Shown here: piece after piece, positions 8,518 to 17,737 of the stretch | Numbering within the stretch: the stretch's first letter is position 1 | How the letters are laid out: each line of letters starts with the position of its first letter | From: Haloechinothrix halophila YIM 93223 | Lineage (GTDB): Bacteria > Actinomycetota > Actinomycetes > Mycobacteriales > Pseudonocardiaceae | NCBI RefSeq assembly: GCF_000504245.1 | Contig: NZ_KI632509.1 | Coordinates: 307,623 to 371,622, forward strand | Reading direction: 5' to 3' | DNA length: 64,000 nt | The notes under the pieces: generated by a model | The model's input: only the letters and a program-made list of their open reading frames with translations | What the model was told of the DNA's origin: nothing | The model's database searches: none | Translations under genes and position numbers: made by a program

Positions 8518-9168
8518 TTACGGCCCTGCCGGATCAGCCGTCGGCGGCAGCAGCTCACGCACCCAACGGCAGGCGACATCGACCGCGGCGCCCAGCGGGA
8601 CATCGCTCGTGTCGAACAGCCGCACCGGCGGGCGCATCTCGGCCGCTGTCTCCCGTAACCACGCGGCGAACGCCAGCATCTCCGCGACGCGCTCCTCGTC
8701 GTCCCACTGCCGCCATGCGGGCCGGGCGGCGAGCCGCTTCGTGAGGACGTCGTCGTTCGCGACGAGGGCGAGGTAGTGGATGTCGGAGAACAGCGCGCGT
8801 TCCGGCAACGGCTCGAACTCGGGAGGCACCACCGTCCCGCACAGCACCACCGGTCGCCCGCTCTGGTGAATCATCGCGGCCATCCGCAGCCAGGTGGAGC
8901 GAAACGCGGGATGCCCGTCGACATCGTCGCGCAGGCCACCAGTCCACAGCACATCCTGCTCCAGCACGACGGCGTCCTCCCGGAGCAGCCTGGCCAGCTC
9001 AGGGCCAACGGTCGACTTCCCGCCCCCGCTGGGACCGGTCAGCGCGAACAGCGGCAACCGCAGGAACGCCCACCGGTGCTCGCAGCGCGCGCAGAGCAAC
9101 TCATCGCCTGCGACGATGGGCGCGTCCGCCCGGTCACCGCAGCGGGGACAGATGGTCGGATCGAGCAT
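8518..9168 (-). CDS. Zinc-ribbon plus P-loop nucleotide kinase-like protein
   Basis: 216 aa. An N-terminal zinc ribbon (CPRCG...CARCEHRW, residues 8-34) precedes an AAA/kinase domain with Walker A TGPSGGGKST at about 45. It has the look of small-molecule kinases (conserved Asp/Arg in LEQDVLW and a lid segment). Substrate unknown. The ATG at 9168 is 4 nt after the stop of the zf-TFIIB gene, so the pair is an operon. The fusion of a ribbon to the kinase is unusual and echoes the zinc protein encoded next to it. Confidence 0.8.
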   Translation of the reverse strand: MLDPTICPRCGDRADAPIVAGDELLCARCEHRWAFLRLPLFALTGPSGGGKSTVGPELARLLREDAVVLEQDVLWTGGLRDDVDGHPAFRSTWLRMAAMIHQSGRPVVLCGTVVPPEFEPLPERALFSDIHYLALVANDDVLTKRLAARPAWRQWDDEERVAEMLAFAAWLRETAAEMRPPVRLFDTSDVPLGAAVDVACRWVRELLPPTADPAGP

Positions 9169-9172
9169 GCTC

Positions 9173-9601
9173 CTAGAAGTCGAACAGGTTCTCGAGGAAG
9201 TTGCCCTTGCGCTTGCGGTGCCCGTACTGGCCGTGGCCGTACGGCTTTGGCGAGTCCCGATAGCCGCCGCGATACGGCTTGGGTGAGTCCTTGTAGCCAC
9301 CCTTGTATGGCTTGGGCGAGTCGCCATAGCCATACCCGGGCATCTGCCTGGTGGGCGGCGTGGGCTGCTGCGGTGGCATCTGCTGCGGCTGCTGTCCCGG
9401 CGCGGGCCCGCTCGGGTTGTACGGCGGCGGCGCGGCACTGGCGCCACCGGCGGCGCCAGCGTAGAACGCCGCCTCAGCGCGGGCGACCTGCTCCATCTCG
9501 CCGCGGTCGAGGAAGACCCCGCCGCAGCCCTCGCACTGTTCGATGTGGACGCCATCCTTGTCGACGGTCTTCATCAGGTTCTGGCACTTAGGGCATATCA
9601 C
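9173..9601 (-). CDS. zf-TFIIB domain protein with GY-rich repeat tail
   Basis: 142 aa from GTG 9601. The N-terminal zinc finger CPKCQNLM...CEGCGGVFLDRGE (residues 3-41) is the TFIIB-like fold found in small bacterial proteins of unknown role. A Pro/Gln linker follows, then three imperfect copies of DSPKPYKGGY (about 95-125) and a basic end. It is co-transcribed with the P-loop kinase downstream. The repeats suggest a flexible, possibly interacting tail. Confidence 0.8.
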   Translation of the reverse strand: MICPKCQNLMKTVDKDGVHIEQCEGCGGVFLDRGEMEQVARAEAAFYAGAAGGASAAPPPYNPSGPAPGQQPQQMPPQQPTPPTRQMPGYGYGDSPKPYKGGYKDSPKPYRGGYRDSPKPYGHGQYGHRKRKGNFLENLFDF

Positions 9602-9687
9602 GGCCCCTAGCCTACGGAAGCGCGCCAGCCCGTGTCAGAAGAACAGCTCGGCGCGTGCGCCGGGACAAACCACCTGGACGCACGAAC

Positions 9688-10941
9688 TCACCGCTGAAGC
9701 GCTGCGACCGGAGGGATTCGCATGGCACGCAGCGCGGGCACCAGCCCAGCGAGCAAGCCCGCGACCGCACCGCCCGCGGCCGCGAGCAGGGCGGCGCGGA
9801 GATCCACCACCGGCTGCCAACCGTTTGCCAGCGACGCACCGACCGTCACAAGCAGCCCGAGCAACGCGCCGATCACCCCGCCGAGCGTGCCGAGCAACGT
9901 GGTCTCCCCGAGCAGTTGGGTGAACACATGCGAACGTTTCGCGCCCATCGCGCGACGCAACCCGATCTCCGGAATGCGCGCGGCGATACCGGCCGTCGCC
10001 GCGTTACCGATGGACACCGCGCCGATCGCGAGCGCGACAACAGACAGGATAAGTGACAGCTGGCGGACATCGCCCTCGATCGCCATACGCAGTGACCGAG
10101 GGTCGGGCGGCGCGATGGCACGCACGGAATCAGGAGCGTGCGGCGCGAGCACGAGTGGCGCCTGGCGACCGACCTGCTGCGCCGCACCCGGCTCAGTCTT
10201 GACGATGACGTCGTAGGTCGTCGCACCCCGGTTGGCGGCAGTCAACAGCCGTGCGGCCTCGAACGGCATAACGACCGACAGCAAGGTCTCGGGACGGCTG
10301 GCGACGTCGTCGAAAATCCCCACCACCGTGAAGGCGCGGCTGTTGATGAACACCGACATCCCCGCGCGGGAGACTCCGAGTTCCCGCGCGACACTCCCAG
10401 ACAGCATGACGACCGGTGCACCGGTCCGGTCGTGGAATGCGCCGAACGTTCTGCCATGCACGACGCGCGGATCAATGCCAGCGAGGGCACCTGAGTCGAC
10501 TCCGGTGACCGCGGCTGACGTGACCACGGAGCCCGGCTCGGCGAACCGGTTGATCACGGTTTCGCTGAGCCGCACCCGCCTGCCGGCCGACTCGACACCG
10601 GCCAGCGTCCCAAGCCTGCGCATCGCATCCTCGCGTAACCAGCTCGCGACCGTTCCCCGATTACCATCCGCTCCTGCCGCGCCGCGCTCCGCTTCCGTCG
10701 CCGCCCGCACCGTGACCTCGGTGGCCCGCTGGAGATCGAATGTTGACGACACCTGCTGCGACATGGTGGAGGACAGCCCGAGCGTCGCCACGAACGCCGC
10801 GGCGCCGAGAACGGTGCCGATGGCGGTCAGCAACGAGCGGGCGGGCTGCCCGCCAATGGACAGCAACGACTCCCGGGCGAGATCACGCAGCCGCAGCCTG
10901 GGTGCGACCAGCTCGGCACCACCGACGCTCACCCTGCGCAT
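9688..10941 (-). CDS. MacB/FtsX-type ABC transporter permease
   Basis: 417-aa permease. One N-terminal membrane segment (about 35-60), a large extracytoplasmic MacB-like core domain (about 60-270) and three C-terminal segments of the FtsX type, with the family motif IPEIGLRRAMGAKRSHV near 325. This class moves peptides or transmits mechanical signals across the envelope rather than forming a classical pore. Its start overlaps the ATPase gene by 13 nt, making it the last gene of the 15041-9688 operon. Confidence 0.9.
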   Translation of the reverse strand: MRRVSVGGAELVAPRLRLRDLARESLLSIGGQPARSLLTAIGTVLGAAAFVATLGLSSTMSQQVSSTFDLQRATEVTVRAATEAERGAAGADGNRGTVASWLREDAMRRLGTLAGVESAGRRVRLSETVINRFAEPGSVVTSAAVTGVDSGALAGIDPRVVHGRTFGAFHDRTGAPVVMLSGSVARELGVSRAGMSVFINSRAFTVVGIFDDVASRPETLLSVVMPFEAARLLTAANRGATTYDVIVKTEPGAAQQVGRQAPLVLAPHAPDSVRAIAPPDPRSLRMAIEGDVRQLSLILSVVALAIGAVSIGNAATAGIAARIPEIGLRRAMGAKRSHVFTQLLGETTLLGTLGGVIGALLGLLVTVGASLANGWQPVVDLRAALLAAAGGAVAGLLAGLVPALRAMRIPPVAALQR

Positions 10942-11624
10942 GTCGTCGCCTCCGATACGCGCCCGTCCACGACCGTGACACGCCAGTCGGCCCGCTCGGC
11001 GACCAATTCCGCATGCGTGACTACCACCAGCGTGAGGCCGTCCGCATGCAGCTCATCAAGAAGCGCGAGTATGTTCTCCGTGTTGGCCGAGTCCAGGTTC
11101 CCCGTCGGTTCATCACAGAACAACACCTTCGGACGTCCCGCGATCGCCCGGGCGATCGCGACGCGCTGTCGTTCGCCACCCGAGAGAGTGCGTGGGTCGG
11201 CGTGCGACCGCTCGGCGAGCCCGACCCGCCGCAACGCCTCCGCCGCGAGGTGTCTACGTTCTTTCGCGTTGTGTCGGCCGTAGAGCATGCCGAGCTCGAC
11301 GTTCTCTCGCGCGCTGCGCCCGGCCAACAGGTGGAACGCCTGGAAAACGAAGCCGAACAGCTCGCTGCGCATGGTCACGCGGAGCCGTTCGCTCGCGCCG
11401 ACGGTCTCCGTACCGTGCACCAGGTAGCTGCCCATATCCGGCGTATCGAGCAGCCCGAGCACGTTGAGCAGCGTCGACTTGCCCGCGCCGGACGGTCCGG
11501 TAATCGCGACGTAGTCCCCGGCCCGCACGCGCAACTCGACGTCACGCAATGCATGGATCGGTACACCATCATGATACGTGCGCCCAATTCCAGCGAGCTC
11601 GATCACGGTTTCCCCGTCCCGCAT
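10929..11624 (-). CDS. ABC transporter ATP-binding protein, MacB/LolD class
   Basis: 231 aa. Walker A GPSGAGKS near residue 40, Q-loop FVFQAFHLL, signature LSGGERQR and Walker B VLFCDEPTGNLD are intact. The ATG at 11624 shares one base with the adaptor's TGA (TGATG), indicating coupled translation; an upstream in-frame start at 11669 would overlap the adaptor. It pairs with the downstream permease as a tripartite-type efflux or signalling complex. Confidence 0.93.
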   Translation of the reverse strand: MRDGETVIELAGIGRTYHDGVPIHALRDVELRVRAGDYVAITGPSGAGKSTLLNVLGLLDTPDMGSYLVHGTETVGASERLRVTMRSELFGFVFQAFHLLAGRSARENVELGMLYGRHNAKERRHLAAEALRRVGLAERSHADPRTLSGGERQRVAIARAIAGRPKVLFCDEPTGNLDSANTENILALLDELHADGLTLVVVTHAELVAERADWRVTVVDGRVSEATTCAG

Positions 11625-12811
11625 CAGCCAGGCTTCGAGGTGGCAGGGGCGGATCGCTCGGCTGACCATCCAACGACGACGGCGGCTCCCGGCCGTAGCC
11701 CGCTGTCCGCGTCGACCGGCTCCACCGCGACCCAGCCATCAGCGGAGTCACCGGTGTCTACGTCGACATCGCGCCGGGCGTCGGCGAGCGTGACGTAGGT
11801 ACTGCCGTCCGCGCTGGTGAAGATCGCGGTGACAGGCACCGCGAGCACCGGCGCCGGCTTGGCGCTCTCCCCGATACTGACCCGGACGCTGTGGTTCGGT
11901 GTCGGCCGGAGCGGCGTGCCCGTGAACGTGAGCGTCACGGGGAACCCAGGTTCTCCGTTGCTCGCTCTCGGTTCCTTGGCGACCGACGTGACAACGGCCC
12001 CCGACGTGGCGTCACGGATCTCGTCCTCGATCCGCGCCTTCGCGCCCTTAGTCACGCCCACCGCCTGATCAGCGCTCAGGGTCGTCGTGACCATGTTGTC
12101 GGCGGCGTCTAGCGCGAGGATCGTCGTCTCCTGCGTCAGTACGGTGCCGACCTTCACCGGAACGCGCGAGATCTCGCGCTCTACCTTGTCGATGTGGATG
12201 ACGTGGGAGCGCAGCAGCATCGGCTTCGGCTGCGTTCGCTTCTTCCCGTCGGCGCGTTCGGCCACCCCACTGGACGACTCCGGCACCGCGTAGCCCCTGT
12301 CGGCGTAGAACCGCCGGAGCGCTGCCCGCGTCGCCGCGTCGAAGACCTCCGTCGTCGGGGCGCCGTAGCCGAGCCGCCGCAGCGCGAGTTGCACCTCGCG
12401 GACGTCAGGGCCGGTCATGCCCGCACCAATGTCCCGATACAACGGAAACGGCGTGGCGAACGGAAACACCGGTTCGCCCGCGACTTCCAGCACGACCTCG
12501 CCTTCCTGAACCATGGTTCCGCGCTGGGCGATGACATCGGTGACGACCGCGGTATCACCCATCAGCCCCGGCGGTGGCGGGATCCGGGTGGCTTTGCCTC
12601 GCACCACCGTGCCGCGGGTTAGCAGCACGTCGGACAATGTCCTGCGTTCGGCCGTCGCCGTCACCACGGAAGCCGCTGGCGGTTCCGCCTCCGCCACGGC
12701 CTGTTCAGGCGACTTAAGTCGCGCGCCAAGCACGACGCCACCCAGCGCGATCACGATGACGAACGCACCGAACAGCGCGAACCCGATCGTCCACTTCTTT
12801 CTTGCTGTCAT
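11624..12811 (-). CDS. Membrane-fusion adaptor with peptidoglycan-binding domain
   Basis: 395 aa. An N-terminal membrane anchor (about 8-30) is followed by a HlyD/MacA-like lipoyl half, then a PG_binding_1 domain (MTGPDVREVQLALRRLGYG, about 135-165) inserted before the second lipoyl/barrel part (KVEREISRVPVKVGTVL onward). Actinobacteria use such adaptors with MacB-type ABC pairs in a single-membrane envelope, probably reaching the wall. It sits 10 nt after the lipoprotein gene and is coupled to the ATPase. Confidence 0.87.
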   Translation of the reverse strand: MTARKKWTIGFALFGAFVIVIALGGVVLGARLKSPEQAVAEAEPPAASVVTATAERRTLSDVLLTRGTVVRGKATRIPPPPGLMGDTAVVTDVIAQRGTMVQEGEVVLEVAGEPVFPFATPFPLYRDIGAGMTGPDVREVQLALRRLGYGAPTTEVFDAATRAALRRFYADRGYAVPESSSGVAERADGKKRTQPKPMLLRSHVIHIDKVEREISRVPVKVGTVLTQETTILALDAADNMVTTTLSADQAVGVTKGAKARIEDEIRDATSGAVVTSVAKEPRASNGEPGFPVTLTFTGTPLRPTPNHSVRVSIGESAKPAPVLAVPVTAIFTSADGSTYVTLADARRDVDVDTGDSADGWVAVEPVDADSGLRPGAAVVVGWSAERSAPATSKPG

Positions 12812-12821
12812 CGCGAGCTGG

Positions 12822-13739
12822 TCACTTTCCGACCAGTCCAGCTGCCTTCTTCGCCAACACCTTGATCTTCGGGTTCAGCTCGGCGAACTCCGCGGCGTGG
12901 TCCTCGATGATCGCCTGCTGCATTCCCTCCCACCGCTCGTCGACCTCGGCGAACACGCCCGTCCGCTGGCCGCACCGCACGAACGTGACCGCGAAGTCCG
13001 ACTCCTCTGTCGTGGGAACGTAAGCGACCTGCTCAGGGAGGCCTGCAGCACCGTCACCAGCTTCGGCATGCTCACCGGCCTCGCCACGCGTATAGCTTCC
13101 TGTCGAAATGCCGAACTGCCGTGGACCCTCTTCCGCATCGAGGTCACCACCGTCAGCACGCTCGTAGCCCTTCTCGCGCAGGCACTCAGTGAGCTTCGAG
13201 GCGAATTTGCTGAGAATCTCGTCCGCCTCATCGTTCATCTCATGGGTCAGGGTGTTGCGCAGATTCCCGTACTGGCCAACTACCTCCTCGAATCCTTCGG
13301 CACCGCCGAGCCGTTCCTTGGCCTTCGCCATGCACTCGTCGTATGCCCGGGAACGCGCTGGGTCGTCGTCAACGACTTTCCTGGGCTCGCCCTGTCGTGG
13401 TTTGAGCGGCATTCCGAAGCCGTACTTCCTGGCGCGCTCCACCGTCCTCGGTTGCAGTGGTTTACCCATCAACGGCCCGTTTTCCAGTTCGGATTCGTCC
13501 ACCGAATCGCGCCGCGCCGAAAAGCCAGCGTCAGCGAGACAGCGATCGGTGAGGACATGCATAACCTCCACGATCAAATCTGATTCCCGCTGCAGGTAGA
13601 GATCGAATGGCTCCGTCGCTCCCTGTGGCATCGGAGGTAGGTCGGTCGCCCCGTTCTCGCCCGAGCAGCCCGTAGCGGATACGGCAGCCACGCAGATCAC
13701 GAGCAGCCATGCCAGCGCTCTTCCGGACGGTCGGATCAT
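12822..13739 (-). CDS. Cys-containing lipoprotein of the export operon
   Basis: 305 aa. Signal peptide with lipobox SATGC at about residue 24. The mature part is helical and charged, with spaced cysteines (DRCLADAGF, DECMAKAKE, TECLREKGY, VRCGQRTG) that could form disulfides. The ATG at 13739 is selected since the signal peptide begins there; the open frame extends upstream to 13838. Nothing in the sequence gives a molecular function. Its place between the secreted I36-like gene and the adaptor suggests it chaperones, senses or confers tolerance to the exported product. Confidence 0.75.
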   Translation of the reverse strand: MIRPSGRALAWLLVICVAAVSATGCSGENGATDLPPMPQGATEPFDLYLQRESDLIVEVMHVLTDRCLADAGFSARRDSVDESELENGPLMGKPLQPRTVERARKYGFGMPLKPRQGEPRKVVDDDPARSRAYDECMAKAKERLGGAEGFEEVVGQYGNLRNTLTHEMNDEADEILSKFASKLTECLREKGYERADGGDLDAEEGPRQFGISTGSYTRGEAGEHAEAGDGAAGLPEQVAYVPTTEESDFAVTFVRCGQRTGVFAEVDERWEGMQQAIIEDHAAEFAELNPKIKVLAKKAAGLVGK

Positions 13740-13812
13740 GCTTAACAGCCTTTCATCACCACAATGGCCGGGGCAGGCCGAACTGCCGGCCCACCCCGAC
13801 CATTCTTTTTCA

Positions 13813-14235
13813 TCAAGTCCAGCAACCGCCGTATTCATCTATACGCCAGTGACTGTTGTTCTCATCATTGAGATCCACGTGAAAGTTTTTCCAAATGGAA
13901 TCGTTTGAGAACCACCAAGTATCATTGGTCCAGTCGCCAGATTCCTTGACGCACACGGGCGATGACGTGTCACGGTTCCTGATGGAACTGGCGTTGTGCC
14001 AGAACGTAGTCCCGGTCGGGTAAAAGTCGCCCTGCTCCTCATGATAGAACCAACTCTCATAGAAATGACGCGCCCCGCCACCGCCGTCATAATGTTCCGC
14101 GAAGCAAATTTCGCCACCGAAACATGAAGGGGTTCCGTCACCATGGTCGTGATTGGCACTTGCCGTACCCATCGATGCGAGTGCCATCACCGCCGCACTC
14201 GCCACAACCAAGCCTGCTCTGACAGAGGTATTCAT
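13813..14235 (-). CDS. Secreted peptidase inhibitor I36 / crystallin-like protein
   Basis: 140 aa. Sec signal peptide (cleavage after ASA, about residue 27) and a mature domain rich in aromatic residues with four cysteines. It has a Greek-key-like motif ASSIRNR and a C-terminal GGCWT, resembling the I36 inhibitor (SMI) fold. The ATG overlaps the luxR stop (ATGA), so its expression is coupled to the regulator. The codon use is visibly less GC-rich than its neighbours. It could be the exported effector of the operon; inhibition of a protease is not shown. Confidence 0.75.
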   Translation of the reverse strand: MNTSVRAGLVVASAAVMALASMGTASANHDHGDGTPSCFGGEICFAEHYDGGGGARHFYESWFYHEEQGDFYPTGTTFWHNASSIRNRDTSSPVCVKESGDWTNDTWWFSNDSIWKNFHVDLNDENNSHWRIDEYGGCWT

Positions 14236-15041
14236 TTAACTGCTCCCGCGTGTGTCTCGCGTTCTTTTCCGGTATCGCCGAAACTCGACGACCGACACGA
14301 GCACACACGGTCGACAACTTGGCTGTCACGTGTCGTTCGGTCAGGTTCTTCAGGGGCGATCGCGACGTTCGCTGGCAGATCACCTGTCCTTATGGCCAGG
14401 TTGACAAGATGAGCACGGTTGCGTGCCTGGAACTTTGTCAGCAGATTCGAGACGTGATACTTGATCGTTCGGCCAGTGCGACGAGTCTGCTCCGCGATCG
14501 TCCGATCGGTGTAGCCATCCGCAACCAGATGGAGCACCGAGCGTTCAGTGGCCGTCAGACGCGGACCGGAAACCACGACTGCCTGATCAGGGTCACCGGC
14601 GATTGAACCGCCGTCAGAACGTGACCAGGATAGATCAACACCACGCAGAACATGCGCACCCAGCGCTGGGCTTACCCACACGGAACCGCGGTGGGTTTCT
14701 CGAATCGCACGCGCCACATCGTCCACCCGGTTGACGCGCACGATTCCGTCCAGTCCTGCCTTGATCAGGTTGGACAGCGTCCGCACCGGCGGCGCTTCAC
14801 CATTCAAGAACCCAACTACCGCTGGGAAAGCAGCCTCGCTCTTTTCTCTCAGCAGTTCAACGACAACGTCGCCCATATCAAGGTCGATGACGACGACGTC
14901 GACGGGCGTCGATCCCATTGCCACCCGCAATTCGTGACCGGAATCCGCCGTCGCCACGACCCCGATTTCCGGTTCAGCCGCCATCAGGCAAGCGATACCC
15001 GCCCTGACAACGGACTCGGGCGTCGCGACCGCGATCCGCAT
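14232..15041 (-). CDS. LuxR/NarL-type response regulator
   Basis: 269 aa from ATG 15041. N-terminal receiver-like domain (about 1-115; VVVIDLDMGD contains the likely phospho-acceptor Asp). A C-terminal LuxR helix-turn-helix (LTATERSVLHLVADGYTDRT, then IKYHVSNLLTKFQARNRAHL) is followed by about 45 extra residues. No sensor kinase lies alongside, so it may be an atypical or orphan regulator. First gene of the operon, coupled to the I36-like gene. Confidence 0.87.
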   Translation of the reverse strand: MRIAVATPESVVRAGIACLMAAEPEIGVVATADSGHELRVAMGSTPVDVVVIDLDMGDVVVELLREKSEAAFPAVVGFLNGEAPPVRTLSNLIKAGLDGIVRVNRVDDVARAIRETHRGSVWVSPALGAHVLRGVDLSWSRSDGGSIAGDPDQAVVVSGPRLTATERSVLHLVADGYTDRTIAEQTRRTGRTIKYHVSNLLTKFQARNRAHLVNLAIRTGDLPANVAIAPEEPDRTTRDSQVVDRVCSCRSSSFGDTGKERETHAGAVK

Positions 15042-15136
15042 CGTCGTTTCTGCGTCATCAAGATGACCCCCACAGTAATGACCGGCATCGACTGACACTG
15101 CTTCCCCTCATAGTCGGCCTGATTCAGGCGACGCGG

Positions 15137-15166
15137 ACAGTATCGACATCAATAGAAAAACGTCAA
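15137..15166 (-). promoter_or_regulatory. Predicted promoter of the luxR-I36-ABC operon
   Basis: On the minus strand TTGACG (15166-15161), 18-nt spacer, TACTGT (15142-15137), about 95 nt upstream of the regulator start, in a locally AT-richer stretch. Typical of a primary-sigma promoter. Confidence 0.55.
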
Positions 15167-15230
15167 GATCCGGCCACTTTGGTTCTGCTCACATATACCT
15201 GATATCGTGCGCGAACTTTCCGCTAGTGAA

Positions 15231-16541
15231 TTAGAACACCAACTCGGCAACGGTGTAGATCGCCAGCCCGGCCAGTGCGCCGACCACGGTGCCGTTGATG
15301 CGAATGAACTGCAAATCCCTGCCGACCTGCAGCTCCACCCGCCGCGACGTCTCTTGCGGATCCCAGCGCGCCACGGTGTCGGTGATCAACGTCGTCAGCT
15401 CGTTTGAGTAGTTGGTGACGACGTGTGCGGCGGCGTCCTCGATCCACGCCTCCACCTTCGTAGCAAGCGAGTCTCTCGAAGCCAGCCGCTCGCCCAGTCG
15501 GCACAGCGCCTGCCGCACCCGCTGCCGCAGTTCGCTCGACGGGTCCTCGGTCGCGGTCAGCAGCATGTCCTTGCCGGTCGCCCACGCGGCACCGATCAGC
15601 TTCTGCACTTCGGGATGTTCGATCACCTGCTGCTTGACCTGCTCCGCGCGCCGGATCGTCTCCTGGTCCTCGCGCAAGTCAGTGGCGAAGTCGGAGAGGA
15701 ACCGGTCCAGCGCCATCCGCATCGGGTGGTTGACGTCGACCTTCACCGCCCACGCGAAGGACAGCACCTCGCCATAGACCTTGTCCGCCACCAGTTCGTC
15801 GACGAACTTCGGCGACCAGGTCGGCGCGCGGTCGGAGACCACCCGCAGCACGGTGTCGTGGTTGTCTCGCACCCACTCGTAGGAGCGGTCGCAGACCAGG
15901 TCGACCAGCTTGTGGTGCGCGCCGTCGATGACGATCTGCCCGAGGATCGCGCCGAGCGGCGGGCCCCATTCCTTCTCGATGATGCGCTTCGTGACGGCCT
16001 GCTCCATCACGGCCTGGACATCCTCGTCGCGCAGCACCGTCACCGCGCCGCGCAGCACGCTCGCCAGCTCGGCGGTCACCCGTTCGGCGTTCTCCGGCCG
16101 CGCGAGCCAGCCACCGAGGTTCGTCGCGATGTCGGCGCTGCGGACCTTCTCCCTGACGACGTCAGGCGCGAGGAAGTGGGTGCCGACGAACTCCCCGAGA
16201 CTGTCCCCGATCTGCTGCTTGCGGGTCGGGATGATCGCGGTGTGCGGGATCTTGATGCCGAGCGGGTAGCGGAACAGCGCCGTCACCGCGAACCAGTCCG
16301 CGAGCGCGCCGATCATGCCAGCCTCGGCCGCGGCGCGCACGTAACCGACCCAACCCGGCCAGCCAGCGGCCTGCGCCCAGCTCGTCAGCAGGAACACCAC
16401 GGCCGCGCCAACAAGGAAGCCGAGCGCGACCCCCTTCATCCTGCGCAGGCCGCGACGCTTGGCGTCCTCCGCGCCTGGCCCGCCCGGCAGTGGCGGCGGA
16501 GGACGCCTCTCGGCTGAACTGATTGTGCTGGCTTGCTTCAC
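15231..16541 (-). CDS. DUF445 family membrane protein (YjiN-like)
   Basis: 436 aa. Membrane helices near the N-terminus (GFLVGAAVVFLLTSW, AGMIGALADWFAVTALFRYP) and a C-terminal one (INGTVVGALAGLAIYTVAEL) flank a long helical soluble region. This is the DUF445 architecture; function unknown. The GTG at 16541 is preferred with GGAGAATG upstream, because a start at 16565 would leave only 5 nt to the divergent aminotransferase. Confidence 0.85.
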   Translation of the reverse strand: MKQASTISSAERRPPPPLPGGPGAEDAKRRGLRRMKGVALGFLVGAAVVFLLTSWAQAAGWPGWVGYVRAAAEAGMIGALADWFAVTALFRYPLGIKIPHTAIIPTRKQQIGDSLGEFVGTHFLAPDVVREKVRSADIATNLGGWLARPENAERVTAELASVLRGAVTVLRDEDVQAVMEQAVTKRIIEKEWGPPLGAILGQIVIDGAHHKLVDLVCDRSYEWVRDNHDTVLRVVSDRAPTWSPKFVDELVADKVYGEVLSFAWAVKVDVNHPMRMALDRFLSDFATDLREDQETIRRAEQVKQQVIEHPEVQKLIGAAWATGKDMLLTATEDPSSELRQRVRQALCRLGERLASRDSLATKVEAWIEDAAAHVVTNYSNELTTLITDTVARWDPQETSRRVELQVGRDLQFIRINGTVVGALAGLAIYTVAELVF

Positions 16542-16570
16542 ACCACCATTCTCCGTGAAGATCACACCTC

Positions 16571-17737
16571 ATGTCGGAACCTGCCATCGTGCCGCGCCTG
16601 CGGCCGTTCGCGTCCACCGTGTTCGCCGAGATGACCGCGCTCGCCGTGCGCACCAAGTCGGTCAACCTCGGTCAGGGATTTCCCGACTCGGACGGCCCCC
16701 GCAGCATGCTCGACGCGGCGAAGCAGGCCATCGACGACGGCATCAACCAGTACCCACCCGGCCAGGGCAGGCCAGAACTCCTGGACGCGGTCGCCGAGCA
16801 CCGCACCCGCTACGGCACGCACTACGACCCCGCCAGCGAGATCCTGGTGACCACCGGCGCGACCGAGGGCATCACGGCAGCCGTGCTCGGCCTCGTCGAC
16901 GCGGGCGAGGAGGTGATCGTGCTCGAGCCGTACTACGACTCGTACGCCGCAGCGATCGCCATGGCTGGGGCTACGAAGCGGGTGGTGTCGCTCGCTCAGC
17001 GCGGCGAGGGCCGGTTCGAGGTCGACGTCGACGCGCTGCGGGCCGCTGTCACGTCCCGCACCCGCGCGATCATCGTGAACTCGCCGCACAACCCGACGGG
17101 AACGGTGTTCACCCGCGACGAACTCGCCGGGATCGCACGGGTCTGCGTGGACAACGACCTGATCGCCATCACCGACGAGGTGTATGAGCACCTGGTGTTC
17201 GGCGACGCCGAGCACATTCCGCTCACCACGCTGCCAGGCATGGCTGAGCGCACGGTGTCGGTGTCCAGCGCGGGCAAGTCGTTCAACTGCACCGGCTGGA
17301 AGATCGGCTGGGCGTGCGGGCGTGCGGAGCTGATCGCGGCGACCCGCGCGGCCAAGCAGTTCCTGACGTTCGTCTCCGGCGCGCCATTCCAGCCCGCCGT
17401 GGCGCACGCACTCCGCACCGAACTGGGCTGGGTCGAGCGGCTGCGCGACTCGCTGTCCGAGAAACACGACCGGCTCGCCGAGGGGCTCGCCAAGGCCGGG
17501 TTCGGGGTGCTTTCGTCAGCGGGGACGTACTTCGTGTGCGCCGACGTCCGCCCGCTCGGCTACACCGACGCGACCGAATTGGCCTGGCAGCTGCCAGAAC
17601 GCATCGGCGTCGCGGCTGTTCCGGTGAGCGCGTTCGCCGAGAGCGGAGGCTACGAGCACCTGCTGCGGTTCGCGTTCTGCAAGTCCAACGAGGTAATTGA
17701 CGAGGCCATATCGCGCCTGCATCAGCTCGCTCCGTAG
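16571..17737 (+). CDS. PLP-dependent class I/II aminotransferase (DapC-like)
   Basis: 388 aa fold-type I aminotransferase. VNLGQGFPDSDGP near residue 31, VNSPHNPTGTVF near 168, ITDEVYEHLVF near 200 and the PLP lysine in SSAGKSFNCTGWKIGW near 235. Resembles the actinobacterial protein annotated as N-succinyldiaminopimelate aminotransferase (lysine/peptidoglycan pathway) and also kynurenine/methionine aminotransferases, so substrate is not certain. It has its own promoter region shared with divergent DUF445. Confidence 0.88.
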   Translation: MSEPAIVPRLRPFASTVFAEMTALAVRTKSVNLGQGFPDSDGPRSMLDAAKQAIDDGINQYPPGQGRPELLDAVAEHRTRYGTHYDPASEILVTTGATEGITAAVLGLVDAGEEVIVLEPYYDSYAAAIAMAGATKRVVSLAQRGEGRFEVDVDALRAAVTSRTRAIIVNSPHNPTGTVFTRDELAGIARVCVDNDLIAITDEVYEHLVFGDAEHIPLTTLPGMAERTVSVSSAGKSFNCTGWKIGWACGRAELIAATRAAKQFLTFVSGAPFQPAVAHALRTELGWVERLRDSLSEKHDRLAEGLAKAGFGVLSSAGTYFVCADVRPLGYTDATELAWQLPERIGVAAVPVSAFAESGGYEHLLRFAFCKSNEVIDEAISRLHQLAP

